This document shows positions 13,901 through 28,900 of a stretch of 64,000 bases of DNA, one piece after another. The stretch spans positions 154,860,547 to 154,924,546 of the forward strand of contig NC_030678.2 in NCBI RefSeq assembly GCF_000004195.4. Direction: 5' to 3'. Position numbers and translations under genes: made by a program. Within the stretch, counting starts at the first letter, position 1, and every line of letters starts with the position of its first letter. The notes under the pieces were generated by a model. The model was not told the origin of the DNA. It was given only the letters and a program-made list of their open reading frames with translations, and did not search any database. The stretch comes from Xenopus tropicalis. Taxonomy: Eukaryota; Chordata; Amphibia; Anura; Pipidae.

Positions 13901-16900
13901 AAAAACAAGATTTACTACTAAATAAAGCCCCCTGTAAGCTGTTAGTGTGCACAGAGGCTGCCTAATAGCCAATCACAGCCCTTATTTGGCACCTCCATGA
14001 ACTTTTATGATGCTTGTGTTGCTCTCCAAGTCTTTTTACTTTTCACTGTGTCTCACGAGTAAAGGTCCCCATACACGTTGAGATTCGCTTGCTTGGCGAG
14101 ATCGTCAAGCGAGCGAATCTTCACCCGATATCCCCAAAAAAAAAATAATTCGATCGTTTGGCCCTGGGGCGTCAATGGGGCAGTCAGTTCGGGGACCGCA
14201 TCAACGAGCCGATGCGGCCCCCGATCCGACTGAATTTTCTAACCTGGCCGATCGATATCTGGCCAATTTTAGGCCAGATATCGGTCAGGCAGGCCCCTCG
14301 TTTCTGCCCCTACACGGGCCGATAAGCTGCTGAATCGATCTAAGGGACCCATATCTGCAGCTACTATCGGCCCGTGTATGGGGACCACTGATATATGGGT
14401 TCAATGTCACAATGCTAGTTTACTTTGTTCCTACAATGCAATTCTAACGATCATTCTACAGTTACAATTTGTGTTTTGTTTTTTTTATTTTCAGCAAAAG
14501 CATTTATCAACGTTAAACCTAGAACACAAGGCACCTTGGAAACTTTTGCTGGTCAGAAATCTTATCCTATTTTAGTGAAAGTGAGAGCTTTCCCTGAGCC
14601 AGAGGTTATATGGTGAGTACCAATGTAAATAACCTGTTCTCAATAATTAACATAATTCTTAGTTTGGTGCAGATTTTGTTCAGTAACAGAAGTTCCTAGC
14701 TTATCACTCCATTGATGTCTTTGGGAAAATATGGAATTGAGATATATAAATTGAATCAAATCTGGCCCATTACATGCACAAGGATGGGCAACTTTTGTCG
14801 CTTAAACTTTTTTAGAACTGCCATAGAATTGAGCAACCGGTAGCTCTTTCTGTGATTCATGGAATCCGATGTTACCAGATCTAAACACTTATATGTGCTG
14901 ATTATTAAACAGAGCACCGGCTCAGCTCTGTTCACATGACACTTTCTACCAGAAGAGCAACCCACATAGCTTCACATGAGCCATCAAGACTTGCTCTGCT
15001 ATCTCAGTTATTACACAAAGAGAGTTAAGGATCATATAATAGCAAAAATATCTTGTTGAGGGTCACTGTTATTGTGGTTTATCTATTATCCATGTATGTC
15101 AAACACAGTAATATACAACCATAGGCTTTTAGGTGAGGCTTAATCCACTGCTAGCCTATCCTTGTCAAGTGCTGCTGTAAGTTGGAGTCGGCATTAAAAA
15201 AGGTTGTATGTCTGGACATCTATATTCTTCTAAGGTTCCATATACTTGACTGAGTCTGAATGTAACAAATATTTTCTTAAAATCATAAGGTATTTGTGTT
15301 ACTTCCATCGATTAGATGAACAATAACAACTGGATATGTCTATGCTGATTAGAAGCCACTCAGCTTTCCTTCTAAATATGATTTTTTTTTTCATAGACAT
15401 GAAGGATGTTCAACAAATACAAAAGCTCTAATTATAGACCAAAACGAACCTCGTCATTTGCATTGTGAACTGGTTCTTTGGTTTATCCAAATTAACTATT
15501 GTCATCAAATTCTTGGCACAAATGCGCGTTTTCTAAAATTACAAATTTAGGCTCCAAACACCTTTAGTAAACAATGCTATCTAAAGCCGATCTAGAATCT
15601 CATAACTGCTATTCACGTATTAACGTCAGACAAAGGTTTGCGTGCCATTAGCTCTCATTAGGATATCAAGAATAGTGGCAGCTAAAGGGTTCTATACTTT
15701 CATTTTCAAAATAGGAAGGAAAGACAATTAGATCAGTGCATTGGACACCATGTCTCTTATGTAACCTGTAAGAAACAAAGGAATCTATTGCAGTTTAGGG
15801 TCTATTTACAAACTAACATGAAAATTAGTTTAAAGTTGGTCAGACTTTTGGATTATTCCTACTTTGACTAATACATCTCCATTTATTTCATATCCATCTA
15901 CTTATTTAAGATCTTTAACATCTGTTCTGCAGGTCAGACCTGGCCCACAAGAGGCTGGACTATTTTGTTAAAATTAGAAAACATTTATATGATATGATAT
16001 GTTCCTTTGTACTACTAGGCAAGAATAGTCACAATATATGTTTCGTAAAAAGGTGCCAAACCATATCCAGTTCAGCATTATAGGAAGACATGACCGTAAC
16101 AGATAGATGTAGTAGCAAGAACAGTTTTCTTCCATCACACTGACTTGGAGGCAGTGCAGTCCTTTCAAAGACTAAAATATAAACCTATACAATACTCCAG
16201 TCTGTTGAAAGAGGGTACAGGCTTCAACTAAGTGTGGGTGGGCCTGCACTCCATGGCGATGGATTTAATTGTTAATTCGCTGGGCTGGTGGCTGCTTGGG
16301 GACACTTTTGTACCAAGGAATGTTATAAGCATTTCTATCTATTAATATTAGTGACACAATGTTTGGCCCCCAGCACCCACACCTGCAGGTCCCTGCTGCC
16401 CTATTAGCCCCCATAATGGGATAATTAAGGGGTATTGTGGCTGCAGTTGAGACTGAAATAGGGACCAGGTTCCAAGAGGGAGGAGGGATCACTGGTCCTT
16501 ACCAGGACCTTGTGACACTGGGCCTGCCCCTCTGCAACTCTAGGGTGTGCTCCTCGCTAGCTACCTAGAATACTGAATTTCTGTGTATTTTAGAAATGTG
16601 TCAATATCATAAAATGTCATTAATTTTTACTGTTTCCATGAAATTTCCATTATAACTGGGGATGCACTGAATCTGAGTATTGAATTCGGTCAAAATATTG
16701 ATCTTATTTACATATTACAAAACATTTAACTTTGAGCTTGGATTTGGTTCAGCTAAACACTAAGGATTCGGCCACATTATGCAAAAAGTGATTTGATTTG
16801 TCTGAATCCCAAACCAGTTTCTTATAGATCCAACAACTGCAGTTTTGCTTGGTTTTAGTGAATAGTTTTTTAGCCTAACAGTGCTTTGGGTTAGAGGATC

Positions 16901-19900
16901 AATCCTGAGTATGGAACTATCTGCACAAAATGCATTGGTTGAATGTTGAGTGGATTTTGCACAACTTTAAGCGCTTATTTTGAAGGTACTTGTGTTTAGA
17001 GCTGCTCTGATTAACAAATCTAATTTATGGAAAAACTAAAAGGAACCATAAATCCATATGCTTAGCTAGTATTTTTATGTTACTGGTAGTCAATTGCTAT
17101 ACCTGTCAGGGAATGCTGGTAAAGGCAGGGTCAGACTGGGCTGCAAGGGCCCAGACCCGACCCTTGCTGGTGCTCCCCCTGCCTGACCGTTCCTCCCCTG
17201 ACGCGTTAAACGTACACGCGCTCAGGGGAGGACATCGGGTGGGGGACCCTGCGGGGGGAGTTAGGGGGCACCTGCAGGGACCCTGAGCCGGGAGCCCCGA
17301 TGGGCCCTGCATCCCCCAGTCTGACCCTGGGTACAGGTATGGGATCTGTTATCCAGAATGCTCGGGACCTGGTGTTTTCCAGATTAGGGATCTTTCCGTA
17401 ATTTGGATATCCATAACTTGTCTGTTAAAAATGATTTAAATATTGAATAACCCCAATAGGCTTGTTTAGCCTCCAATAAGGATTAATTGTATCTTAGTTA
17501 GGATCAAGTACAGGTACTGTTTTATTATTACAGAGAAAAGGGAATCATTTAACCATTAAATAAACCCAATAGGGCTGTTCTGCCCCCAATAAGGGGTAAT
17601 TATATCTTAGTTGGGATCAAGTACAGGTACTGTTTTATTATTACAGAGAAAAGGGAATCATTTAACCATTAAATAAACCCAATAGGGCTGTTCTGCCCCC
17701 AATAAGGGGTAATTATATCTTTGTTGGGATCAAGTACAAGGTACTGTTTTATTATTACAGAGAAAAGGGAATCATTTAACCATGGAATAAACCCAATAGG
17801 GCTGTTCTGCCCCCAATAAGGGGTAATTATATCTTTGTTGGGATCAAGTACAAGGTACTGTTTTATTATTACAGAGAAAAGGGAATCATTTAACCATGGA
17901 ATAAACCCAATAGGGCTGTTCTGCCCCCAATAAGGGGTAATTATATCTTAGTTGGGATCAAGTACAGGTACTGTTTTATTATTACAGAGAAAAGGGAATC
18001 ATTTAACCATGAAATAAACCCAATAGGGCTGTTCTGCCCCCAATAAGGGGTAATTATATCTTAGTTAGGATCAAGTACAGGTACTGTTTTATTATTACAG
18101 AGAAAATGTAAATCATTTTTAAAAATTAGAATTATTTGCTTATAATGGAGTCTATGGGAGATGGCACTGCCATAAATTGAAACTTTCTGGATAACGTGTT
18201 TCCGGATAGGGCATCCCATACCTGCAGTAGTAATTCAGCAACAGCTGGAGTGCTGCTTTCTTTCGCCAAAATCTTCTTCATAATAAATATTCTAATGTAT
18301 GGTGCAACGATTAATGTCAATACAACCATAGTAGATTGCAATTAGTTAACGTGTTGTATGGCAACACAAGCATTAAGTGATTTCAGTGTCCCCTGTGGGT
18401 TGGTACACACGGGGAGGACATTAATGCAGAAACAAACTGAATGTGGATTAGGAAGTGTAACACCAACGCATGTCGAACACAAGTAAAAGTGCCCTTTCTA
18501 GCAGCTGCAACAATATATCCTTGCAGCTGTTCACCACACTCTAAGCAGTTAAATGTACATTCCATAAATATGTAAGTAAATAGAATTCTTATTATCATAT
18601 AATAAGCCTGCATGTACTTTCCCATGCAGTACAGGGGAGGTTAGATTAATAAGGGTTAGGAAGAAGATCTTTGGTTAAAAAAAAAAACACATTTCCACAA
18701 ATGTTCTGAATTCCACCCTCTAAAAATATCCCACGTTATTTTTATATATTTAGGGAGTGCATAAGTTCAATCAGCAGAACAAAAGGGTTCAAATCATCAT
18801 TATAAATAGTATAACAAGAATCATTTCTAGGAATACATGTTTTTTCAGTGAAATGACTGTCTTTGGGGAAAAAAAATGATGATATCTATCATGGATGTTT
18901 TTCCTTGGGAGAGTTTATTCCCCATGGGTATTTGAGGGTTTATCTTTCCTTTAGTTTATTTAGTATGAAGGAGTAAATTATTTGATTAACTGAACATTCC
19001 TCCTCTGTGTATTGCCTGGAGCCTGGAGGCAAGAGGAGTCCTCAGTAGAAGAAGGAAGGACTTGTCAATAGTGCTAGCTAGTGTGTGGGCTAGTTCCAGC
19101 TATAGATCCTTGTAGGCTTGAGAGTTATATGGTAGTTAGGCAAGCAGTGAGAGGCCCACCAAAGGGAGTAGAAACATTAGTACCTCAGGCATCACCAGCC
19201 AACTAGCCTTTTACTATAACACTACAGCAAGAGCGCATTGAGATAAATAATTGTATTCTGCCTGTATCTAGAGCATATATGTCAAACACAAGGCCTAGGG
19301 GCCAAATCCGCCCCCCTGGCTGTTTTATGTGGCCCTTGGTGAGTGTGTCTGACCATCCAGCCTGATCAATTTCCAATTTCCTCACATAGTAACTAAGACT
19401 AAGGGGTATATTTATCATGCTGTGTAAAAAGTGGAGTAAAGCATTACCAGTAATGCTGCCCAAGGCAACCAATCAGCAATTAGATTTCAACAGTAGCAAA
19501 GCATCTATTGGCCACGATGAGCAACATCACCGGTAATGTCTTACTCCAATTTTTACACATTGTGATAAATATACCCCTTAGTATCTTACTGAGTATATTA
19601 ATAAAAAATTTGGCCCGCGACTTAGTCTGTGTTTTAGATTTCGGCCCCCTTATGTGATTGAGTTTGACGCCCCTGATCTAGAGTATTCTGTGTTGATATT
19701 AGCAAGGGCACAGAATGAATAGCATTGCTGAAGTCATTCTCCTGAGACAACCATAGAAGAGAACCCTCTAAAGCAGTCTAACATTTGATAAACCTCCACT
19801 ACAAAGATGTAAAACATGGCCATAGTAATAATCACAAATAGCATTTAAATCTTACCCTGACTGTCAGACTGGACTGGGGACCACTGTTCTAGAGGTATTC

Positions 19901-22900
19901 TGTGGTTGTCTTTAGAGAATGTATTAGATGAGGTGAATACCTTGATGTCTTTAGAAATGGTCTTTTCACATAACAGGCTGAGTAATAAAAATTATTCTGG
20001 GTATAAAGAGGTCACATAGCCCTGTATCCACCATAAAACAATTGGCTAAACTGTATTTGTAAAGGATAACGCTGGCCTAGCAATTTGCCGCAGGGATCTT
20101 TTTTGCTAAGTAGCCACTTAGCATTCTAGAAGATTAATCACTGAGTCTTTAGTCAGCAGTCACATAAAAAAGCTGGGAGTCTCCAAGGCTTGCAGATTTT
20201 AAGTGTCTAGAGTAGACCTACATATTGGTCAAAAATTTAGGTAAGAGAATTTCCTGTGTGTGTCTAACTGTAAATCCACAGTCTTAATATATTAAGGCTT
20301 TGACAGTTTCCTCTGTATTACCAAGAAGATAAGACGGATGTAATTATGTAAAAAAATTAATGACATCCCTAATGTGTCTATTGAACAACAGGTTAAAGGA
20401 CGGCCTTCCAGCTTTAGAAAAATGTACTCGGTACAGAGACTCTGACAAATATTCCCTGACTATCAAAGATGTTTCAGAAGAAGATGCAGGGAAATATACA
20501 ATTGTGCTAAAGCTGAAGCAATGGAATCTGACCAAAAACCTAACACTGCCCCTTGTTGTTAATGGTAAGGAGCAACTGGCATTTTAACCTTTATATTGCT
20601 GCATGTTGATTTGTTCAGACAGAGTTTAATGACTTTTTTTTTTTGTAGTGAGGCCACAAATCTATGAAAACTCTGTGTCTGTTCAAGAACCTGTTCTTTA
20701 TCCATTGGGCAGCAAGCAGTCCTTAACGTGTACAGTTTTTGGTATTCCACCTCCTACCATAACTTGGCATTGGCGGCCGTGTCTGAATAAGAATCCAAAG
20801 ATGAGGTAAATATTTTTTTTCTAAATAAACTATGGAAAGATATAAAAGCAAAATCAGAGTAACTTGGGGAAAAATTACAAATCATTAAATATTGCTAGCT
20901 GTAATATCCTGAATTCCTTGGCAGACCAATGCACATTTATTGCTGCCACACTTGGTAGGGTCATACATTTACCTTTTCAGATTTGAAATATTTTAATATA
21001 CAGTATATATACAGTATAAGTGGAGAAAGCGGCATAATTGTAACCGTTCATTTCATTTGTATTTGTGCCTTTATATAGTCATATGACTTGCAGTATCTGT
21101 ATAATTTAAAGTAGGATGCATATTATTCCTTATAATATACGAAAAGCACGTTTATGACCCACATAAATCAACCTGTGACCTTGTACAGTAACTTTATATG
21201 GTATGGATCCCTTAATGACTTCTAATATATTTCTATGCCCATAATAAGTGGCACTCAGAATTTCCCAGACTTGGTGTTCAGCCTTGTGCCTTTATATCAT
21301 TTGCTTTATCATTTGACTCATGCTGTTTACTCTGATGGAAATTATATTTTCTGGCTAAGGGCTCATTTCTATTGAAGGGGGGTTAATATCTCTTATATTT
21401 TCTTCTATCTTCACATTTTCCTAAAATGAACCCTGCTTACAACTAAGTGGTGAATCAGCAGATGCACCAAACTCTCCCACTTACAAGCTAAAGTCAACTA
21501 TAACAGAGCAGGCGGCTGTCTAAGGTGCTGAAATGGGATCCTTTTCTCTATTCAGCTTCTCTCTAACAAACTCCAGTTACCAACCTACACAAACACTTGA
21601 TGAACTACAGATAATCAGAGGGGGAAAGGCTGTAGGTAAACAAGTCAGCTGGAAGCCAAGGTGAATTAAATAGATATATTCTTTTTATTTTTATTTTACT
21701 TAATTATTATTCTAAGGCTTGTGATGTGTTTTTTTTTAATTATTATCTATCCAAGTAAGGCTAATTTCCCATCTTTTAAATGTTGGATAATTTCCAACTA
21801 AGGAACACACCCTACATCATCTATGTATCTCTGAGTCAATGGACTACCATACTCCATATGGGATTCCTCTAGGTACAACAATCTTGATGTTAGGCTTTGC
21901 TTGGGATTCGAGCCAGGAGCCCCCAGGTTTCTGATTGCTCCCCCTAAGCACTAGGTCAGAAAAGAAGCTGACAAGCTATGTAATTACCTTTTATCTGACT
22001 TTCCATCTCAATCCAGCAGCTTTATTGTTCAGCCAATGAGAGCTGACTCTGTACTATATAAACCCTCCTCCTGCATCACTTCCTTGCCTGATTTGGCTTG
22101 AGTACTGTGAGTTGCCCCTAGCTCTAGCTCTTCCTTGCTCTCACCCTCTCTTGCTTTGGTTTTTTTCTTGTTTCTGCTCCAGTCCTGTTTTAGTTCTATT
22201 CTGTCCCGCTCCAGTCTACCCAGCTTGCTCCCAAACAGTCCATTGCCTTAAGGACTCACCACCCATCTGATCTGTGCATTGGGGATTTTCCCTTAAATCC
22301 CTGACTGTTTGGGGCGTCCTTTGCCAGCCAGACCACTGCTTCAACTGAGATTAAACAACATCCGTGACCTAATGGAGCATGAGAATGCAGTTCTGTTTTT
22401 AATTTAATTGCCCCTGATTAACTTTGCAGTGTAATTAGCCTTGGTTTATCCTGGTGTAATTAGCCTTGGCAACCCTGGTTGGTTTAAAGCCTTTGCAATA
22501 ATTAAGGTTCCACGGCCCCTTGTGTTAACATGCCAAGGCAATCTGTTATGCTCACTTTAGAGCAATTTTCAAGTTAAAATGTAAATAATATTGTATTTGA
22601 TAATAATTGCAAATAACAGTTAATAAATTATCATCATTTATACCTAATAATACATAATTATACATAATTATGCATTAAAATAATGATATGTCAGCACTTA
22701 TTATTGCCTTAGTGTTCACATCAGATAAGTGATCAAAATGGTGCCTCGTCGGAAGGAAACCAATTCATTGTACTCATTGCGGCTATAATGTTTACAGAGT
22801 GCCCCAGCTCTGTCCCAAATGTCATTTATAATCCTGCACGAGCACTGTATACACATGTCATGTAGAACACGCTTGCCCAGGAAACATTTTTCCATTCAGT

Positions 22901-25900
22901 AGTTATAATTATAACACTCTATTGTGTTTGGCATGCTGTCTGCAAATGGCAGTATGGGTGTAAAAAGAAAAAAAAAAAACCCTAGCTACGAACCTAAGGA
23001 GTAGATGGAGTAGAGTACCCCTAGGACAGCCCTTCAGCAAAAGGTTGATAACAGTGGCCTTGTCCAGAATAGGCCATGGGAGCTTTCTTATCTCCTTTTG
23101 GCAGGAGGTGTTTTCAGCTTCCTGTGCGAAATCAGAAGCGTATGCTGCTTTCCTCTTGTTGTTTGGCTTCCTCCCCTGTACGAGATCGTTCCCAGCACTA
23201 CTGTTATCTTTGCATCTTCAAACATGGCACAATTTACTTCCTTAAAAACTTGAAGTATTCTTAAGGGCCAAAGTATAGCCCTGTCTCTAGCAAAGCCTAG
23301 CTTAACTCATTCAGCAGGGGATGGGATGTTTACCAAGGACCACTGACCTTGGCTAGGGAAGTTGGGCTATATTGTAAACTTGCACAATTTATTTCAAGAA
23401 ACACAACGGAATTCTCTGGGTATGTAGTTAAAAAAAAAAGCTAAGTTGACTGGCAGTAAGAGGTTAAAGAATTTAGTGCCGGCTGAAGAGTGGAGTTGCT
23501 CTAAGAGCTTTAATGAAAATAATAAAATTGCTGGATCTCCCCGCTTCCTGCAAGTGTGCACTGCCAGATTTACGGCTGCCTTCCTCCCAATCCCCCCCCC
23601 CTTTTCTTGGTGTATAATATTAAAATAGAAATGATGACTTTTGTTAAAAGTCTATTTCTCAGTTATTTGTTAATAGAAGGAAAACATAAGTCTATAGTCA
23701 AGGACAGCCTGTTAGGAAGCAGAGAATGTTTATACAGTGTCTTCCAGTCTTAAGTTACTTTCTTTTGTTTCCCCTTTAACCTGACTTAAGTCTAAGCAGC
23801 ATTAGGAAGGAACTCTGGTAGTTATGGATAACTTCAGTGGCTACATGTATTATTTTATTAATAGCTGTACTGACATACAAATAACATGCACCGTTAAGCT
23901 GCCAGACTCTATATTGGAGCCATTTTGGTTTGCTTAATATATATTACTTTGGGATAATACTGGCTTCACCGGTAACCTCAGATGTCAAATTAATAAACCT
24001 AAAACCACTGGAAACTACAAATGCAAACATCATCAAGCTGCTTACCTGTATTCTTAGCCATCAAACAAATGGCATAGAATGCTGGTAGTTCTAGTGGATC
24101 CATATTCCCATATCCATCTTGAAGGAATGTTTGAATAATGTTGCCCCATTAAACCAACTCCTTGTATAATGATTAACAGACAAAAAAACCTGCAAGATAA
24201 AACACCCATTGCCTGCAATGCATTTGGCACAAAAAAAACGTAAGAAGAAACACACAATGCATTCAGCACAAAAAAAAAACGCCCATTGACTGGTGCAAGA
24301 AAATGGTTGTATTCAGCAATATGTTGCTATTTTGCACATTTTTCCACATTTCACAAATTTTTCAGTAAATAAAGCAGTTATTAATTGCTCAGTAGTGATG
24401 AGCAAATTTTTTCTCCAGGCATGGATTCATGCAAAAAAATGTGAGAAAAATGCTGCATGAGATTTGCCCACCACTATTGCCCAGCAAAATTTTAGCTGAT
24501 CACGCCCATTGATGGGGAACTATACCTATATATACTGTATGGGTGACTTCAATATATTTGGAGTGAAAAAAGAACATCCAGTGACCAATGCATTTTGCAT
24601 GACAAAAATGCTGTAAAAAGACGCCAGTTGCATTTAACAAATTTTTTGCCAATTTGCAAATTTTTCCTCAGTTTCTCACATTTTTTGGCAAAGGGAACAT
24701 ATTACATTATTCCTGTCAAACAATACTTATTGTATTTAGTTGTATATAGTTACAAAGGTTCAGTGGATAGTACTAGCATATATAATACACAAGAGCCATG
24801 AATATCCTGTATATTATATCTTTATAAACTGTTCTTTGTGTTATCATTAGCCTTTAGATATGTAATTTGTGTAGCATGACGCACTGTGTATTATAAGAAA
24901 TAATTTACCCTCTGTTGTAAAATATAAGGATATTAGAAGTCACTAATGAGTTCCATACTGTATAAAGGCAGTATATATACTACCTATACTGGATAAAGGC
25001 ATTCAGCATGGGACATATTACCTTTATATGGTCTATCGCAACTGGGTGTTCATTATTCCCAATGTATTAAAAAAAAAGTTGTGAATCACTGTGTTCTCTT
25101 CAAAAACGATCCGTTTGTAAAGGTGAACTGCCCCATTAATGGGAACAAAGTGGAGATTTTGGCAGTTTAGTTGTTCCTTCCTGCTGACTCACATGTTGAG
25201 ATGCCCTGAGAAGAAGCACTCATTCCATTCATACGTGAATCCAGACAAGTCAAGCCCTTCCTGGTGGATCGCCTGTGCTTCCACCTGAGCCCCAGGGGCA
25301 TTGCTGGGGAATTTCCACACAACTTCCACTTCCACACATTTCATTGATCCTTTGTGCTGACTTGGTATGTTTAGCAACCAAAAAGGTCAGACAGTACAGA
25401 CAGAAGAATTCCCAAACAGAAGCTAAATCATGTTTCAGGCAGGAAAAGTGACTCACCAAGTGCCCCATCAATAGCTTGTTTGTGTGTCTTTTAGATAGGG
25501 CTCCACAAAGTTTAATGGCCCTGTTAATGACTTATCCCTATAATCATTAGGAGTGCCAGTGTTGTTATCTGATTTCTTTACAAAAGTGCTGCAAAACCAG
25601 TCCCAGCCCAGAGTTTCTTATCCCTACTGCATATCTGGAGTGAGATACAATATTTCAATATTATAAAATGCTATTCTATGGTGGCTGACAGCAGCGCCTT
25701 TGCTACAATATTGAGATTGTCAGTCTGAGGTGCTCCCAACACTCTCACCAGGCTAACCCCCATATGTAATAAAAGACACTAAGTTTGCCCAGTTGCAATA
25801 ACTCATACCAACCAATAAGATGTTTACTTTTAAACTGGTGACCAGTAAATTCTACCTGCTGATTGGTTACTTCACCTGGGCAAACTTAGTGACTTTTATT

Positions 25901-28900
25901 ACATAACTCCCTTAGTGTTCTGTCATTCAAGCTGGGGGAGCAGTCCTTCAGTAGGATGGAATACTGTGTACATTTGTGCTCCAGCCCAGTGCCGGACTGG
26001 CCCAATAGGATACAAAGAAAACACCCTGGTGGGCCTGGTCCGTGTGGGCCCTCCGACACAATCCAGCAGCAGCGATCTCTATAACCTATGAACCACTGAG
26101 CACCTAATTTTGCACTTTTGTCTCTTTGCTGCAATGTACAGCGTACTAACAAACTGCATAAACAATGTGACACTGTTAGTTAAGAAACTATTTGAATATT
26201 GTTTAACCACTGGCATGGGGATAAACTATACCAATAAATTGTTCATCCACATTTTTGCTACTCAACCAAATATTTAATTGTGAGTTCTTTGTATTGTAGT
26301 GGAAACTTGAGCTCAAAAGTGGCTTTGTCTGAATTGCTACTAAAAATGACATATTATAGGTATAGGCATAAATGTAATTATGAACCAAGGGACACAATAA
26401 GTTATGCATCTAAAACATAATCATTTGTTTATATAGGGCAGATTAAACATTTTTGTGCATTTGGTTTATTATAATATTAGCCTATCGACTTGAATGCAAC
26501 AGCAAAATATGTATTTGCATTACCATTTTAATGACAATCTTCTTTTTTCTGTACAGATGTGATTTTCCCACAGACAGCAGCAGATATTCACTTCCACTGA
26601 CGGTTGGACATAATAGCAGCAGCCTTGGAAATACAATTCACAGCATCAGAGAACGCACACAGATGATTGAAGGAAAGAATAAGGTAGGAGTGCTGGAAAG
26701 GAATCTATGTGACTGCATTAGCGTATAATGCAATCTCCTTCTTATTATATAGCAGTGTTGGAATCAAGGCCATTGGCTGCTTCGTAGTGCTGGGATGTGT
26801 AAATCGTCCTGATTGTGAAGGATATGGGGGTACTCTAGATAACAGACTTTGCAGCTCTAGGCAGTGATAGTGTCCGCTGCACCTAATACAGTATTTTTTT
26901 AGAATAACTCGGTACATGACAACATAATTCTGCAATTTGGGCATTTAAGTTACAAACAAAGAGTGTCAGAGTTGGGTTTGCTCTAGACAAGATGCAATTA
27001 TGAGAGAACATGATCATTCTTTACATATTTGTTAGAAGGCATTAGAAACAAATAGGGTAGAATTTTTCACATGGCAATGGACTATTGACCAGTCACTGAG
27101 ACTAAGGGCAATGCAAACACTTCTTACCATGTATGAAAGTGTGGCCGTGGAATGCTCTGGCTTTTGCTGTTTAGGGGGGCCTGATGCCCTGTGTGCATGT
27201 ATATTGTATATAAATATATAATTATATGTATACAGAGTGGCAAGAGTTTTCAGATACACAGAAGGGTTGAACTTGATGGACAGATGTCTCTTTTTAAACC
27301 AAATGATTGGTAGCTATAGAGCAATACAGGAAATATCAGGGGGTTGTATTGTACTGCATGTACTTGAATTAGCATGGATGTTGCTCTCGCCTTCAACCCT
27401 CTTCAGCTTTCTGTGGAACAAGCATAACATCCTCTTTGCTTTAAGATATAAACATATAAGTGTTTTCTCAGCGTTTTTGACCTTTTTGCTGTTTACCTTA
27501 TAGCCACATCAACAAGGTGGCAGTTAAATTAATGCAATTTGGAGTACAGGATACATGTCCCATTATTACCCACTCACTGAGCCAATAAGGCACGACATCT
27601 ATAGTCCTCTAGCATCGCTTCCTCCGCTAGAAACGTGCACGGAGCGGCTCGGAGAGGTGGGAGTGTGACAACCAATGACACAAGCGTTTGTACTAGTCAT
27701 AAAAAATCAACTTCCACTTTTTTAATGATTCATTTCCCACACAGCCCATTCTCACGTTTCATTTCTGTATCGGGCTTCTCCGTTTCTGCAGCAGCTAATT
27801 TTAGTGCACGTTTTATACGTGACGGAAAGTATATTGTCTGAGTTTCCCTTTTTAAGTCCTCCAGCTGCAAGTTCAACTTGACCTGTGCACTTGGTCCCTT
27901 GCCCTTTACATGCGATCACATAGAGAGGCAGAAAAACTATACAATTACATGACAGAAATACAGAAGGAAGTTATACATTGTGGAGAGAGCCACAGAGCTT
28001 GCTGCATTCCTGCTGACAGAAGGCACTCTGCTGCTCAGGGAGAAAGAGCTATGGCTGCAATAGCTTTCATATGAATACATTTTATAGGAATACAACTTAT
28101 ATACACAGCTCTGTACATTCTTACAGTACAAGAGTTTCAACTTCCCTGTGCTGTAGAGCTTACAATCAAAGTGAGTCAGTAACTTACAGCCACAAAGAGG
28201 AGGTTATTATGTGCTGTTATAAGCTGACCCATAAGTGTCAATATTAGTCTGTCCCTGCGACAGACCGTCATATACGTAAGTCGGAAGAGTAGTTGAGAGT
28301 CATTGGGGTTCATTTATTAAAAGAGGAGCTGAAATAGACCAGTGCAGTTATCTATAGCAAAAAGAAGTCTTACTCTAAGTCGGAAGAGTAGTTGAGAGTC
28401 ATTGGGGTTCATTTATTAAAAGAGGAGCTGAAATAGACCAGTGCAGTTATCCATAGCAAAAAGAAGTCTTACTCTAACTTTTCTGTGTACTTTTACTAAA
28501 GAAATTTCTGTGGGCTGACAAGGCTACATTACTTTATTCAGGTGCTGAACTATAAGGGCAACAACCCACAGGGCAGTTCAGTCATCCGCAACTTTGGATT
28601 ACCAAAGTGATGCAAAGGGCTTTCCACTGGTGACTCCTGTTGTTGCCAGTAGAAAGCCATTTTGGAGTGGTTTGTCGCTCGCGAGCCACTGAACCGCTCC
28701 TTGGGTTTTTAGACTAAGGGTGAAGACACACTCTGCTACTTATTAGCAGTCACTTGTCGCGGCTACTAAATGCCAGAAAAAACCCTGCCATAGACAATAC
28801 TGAGAATTGCCTCTGCACATAAACACATATGGAGACAATAATCAGTAAATGATTGGCATTGTCTGTTTCAGTAGCCATGACAAGTAGCTGCTACTAGTAG

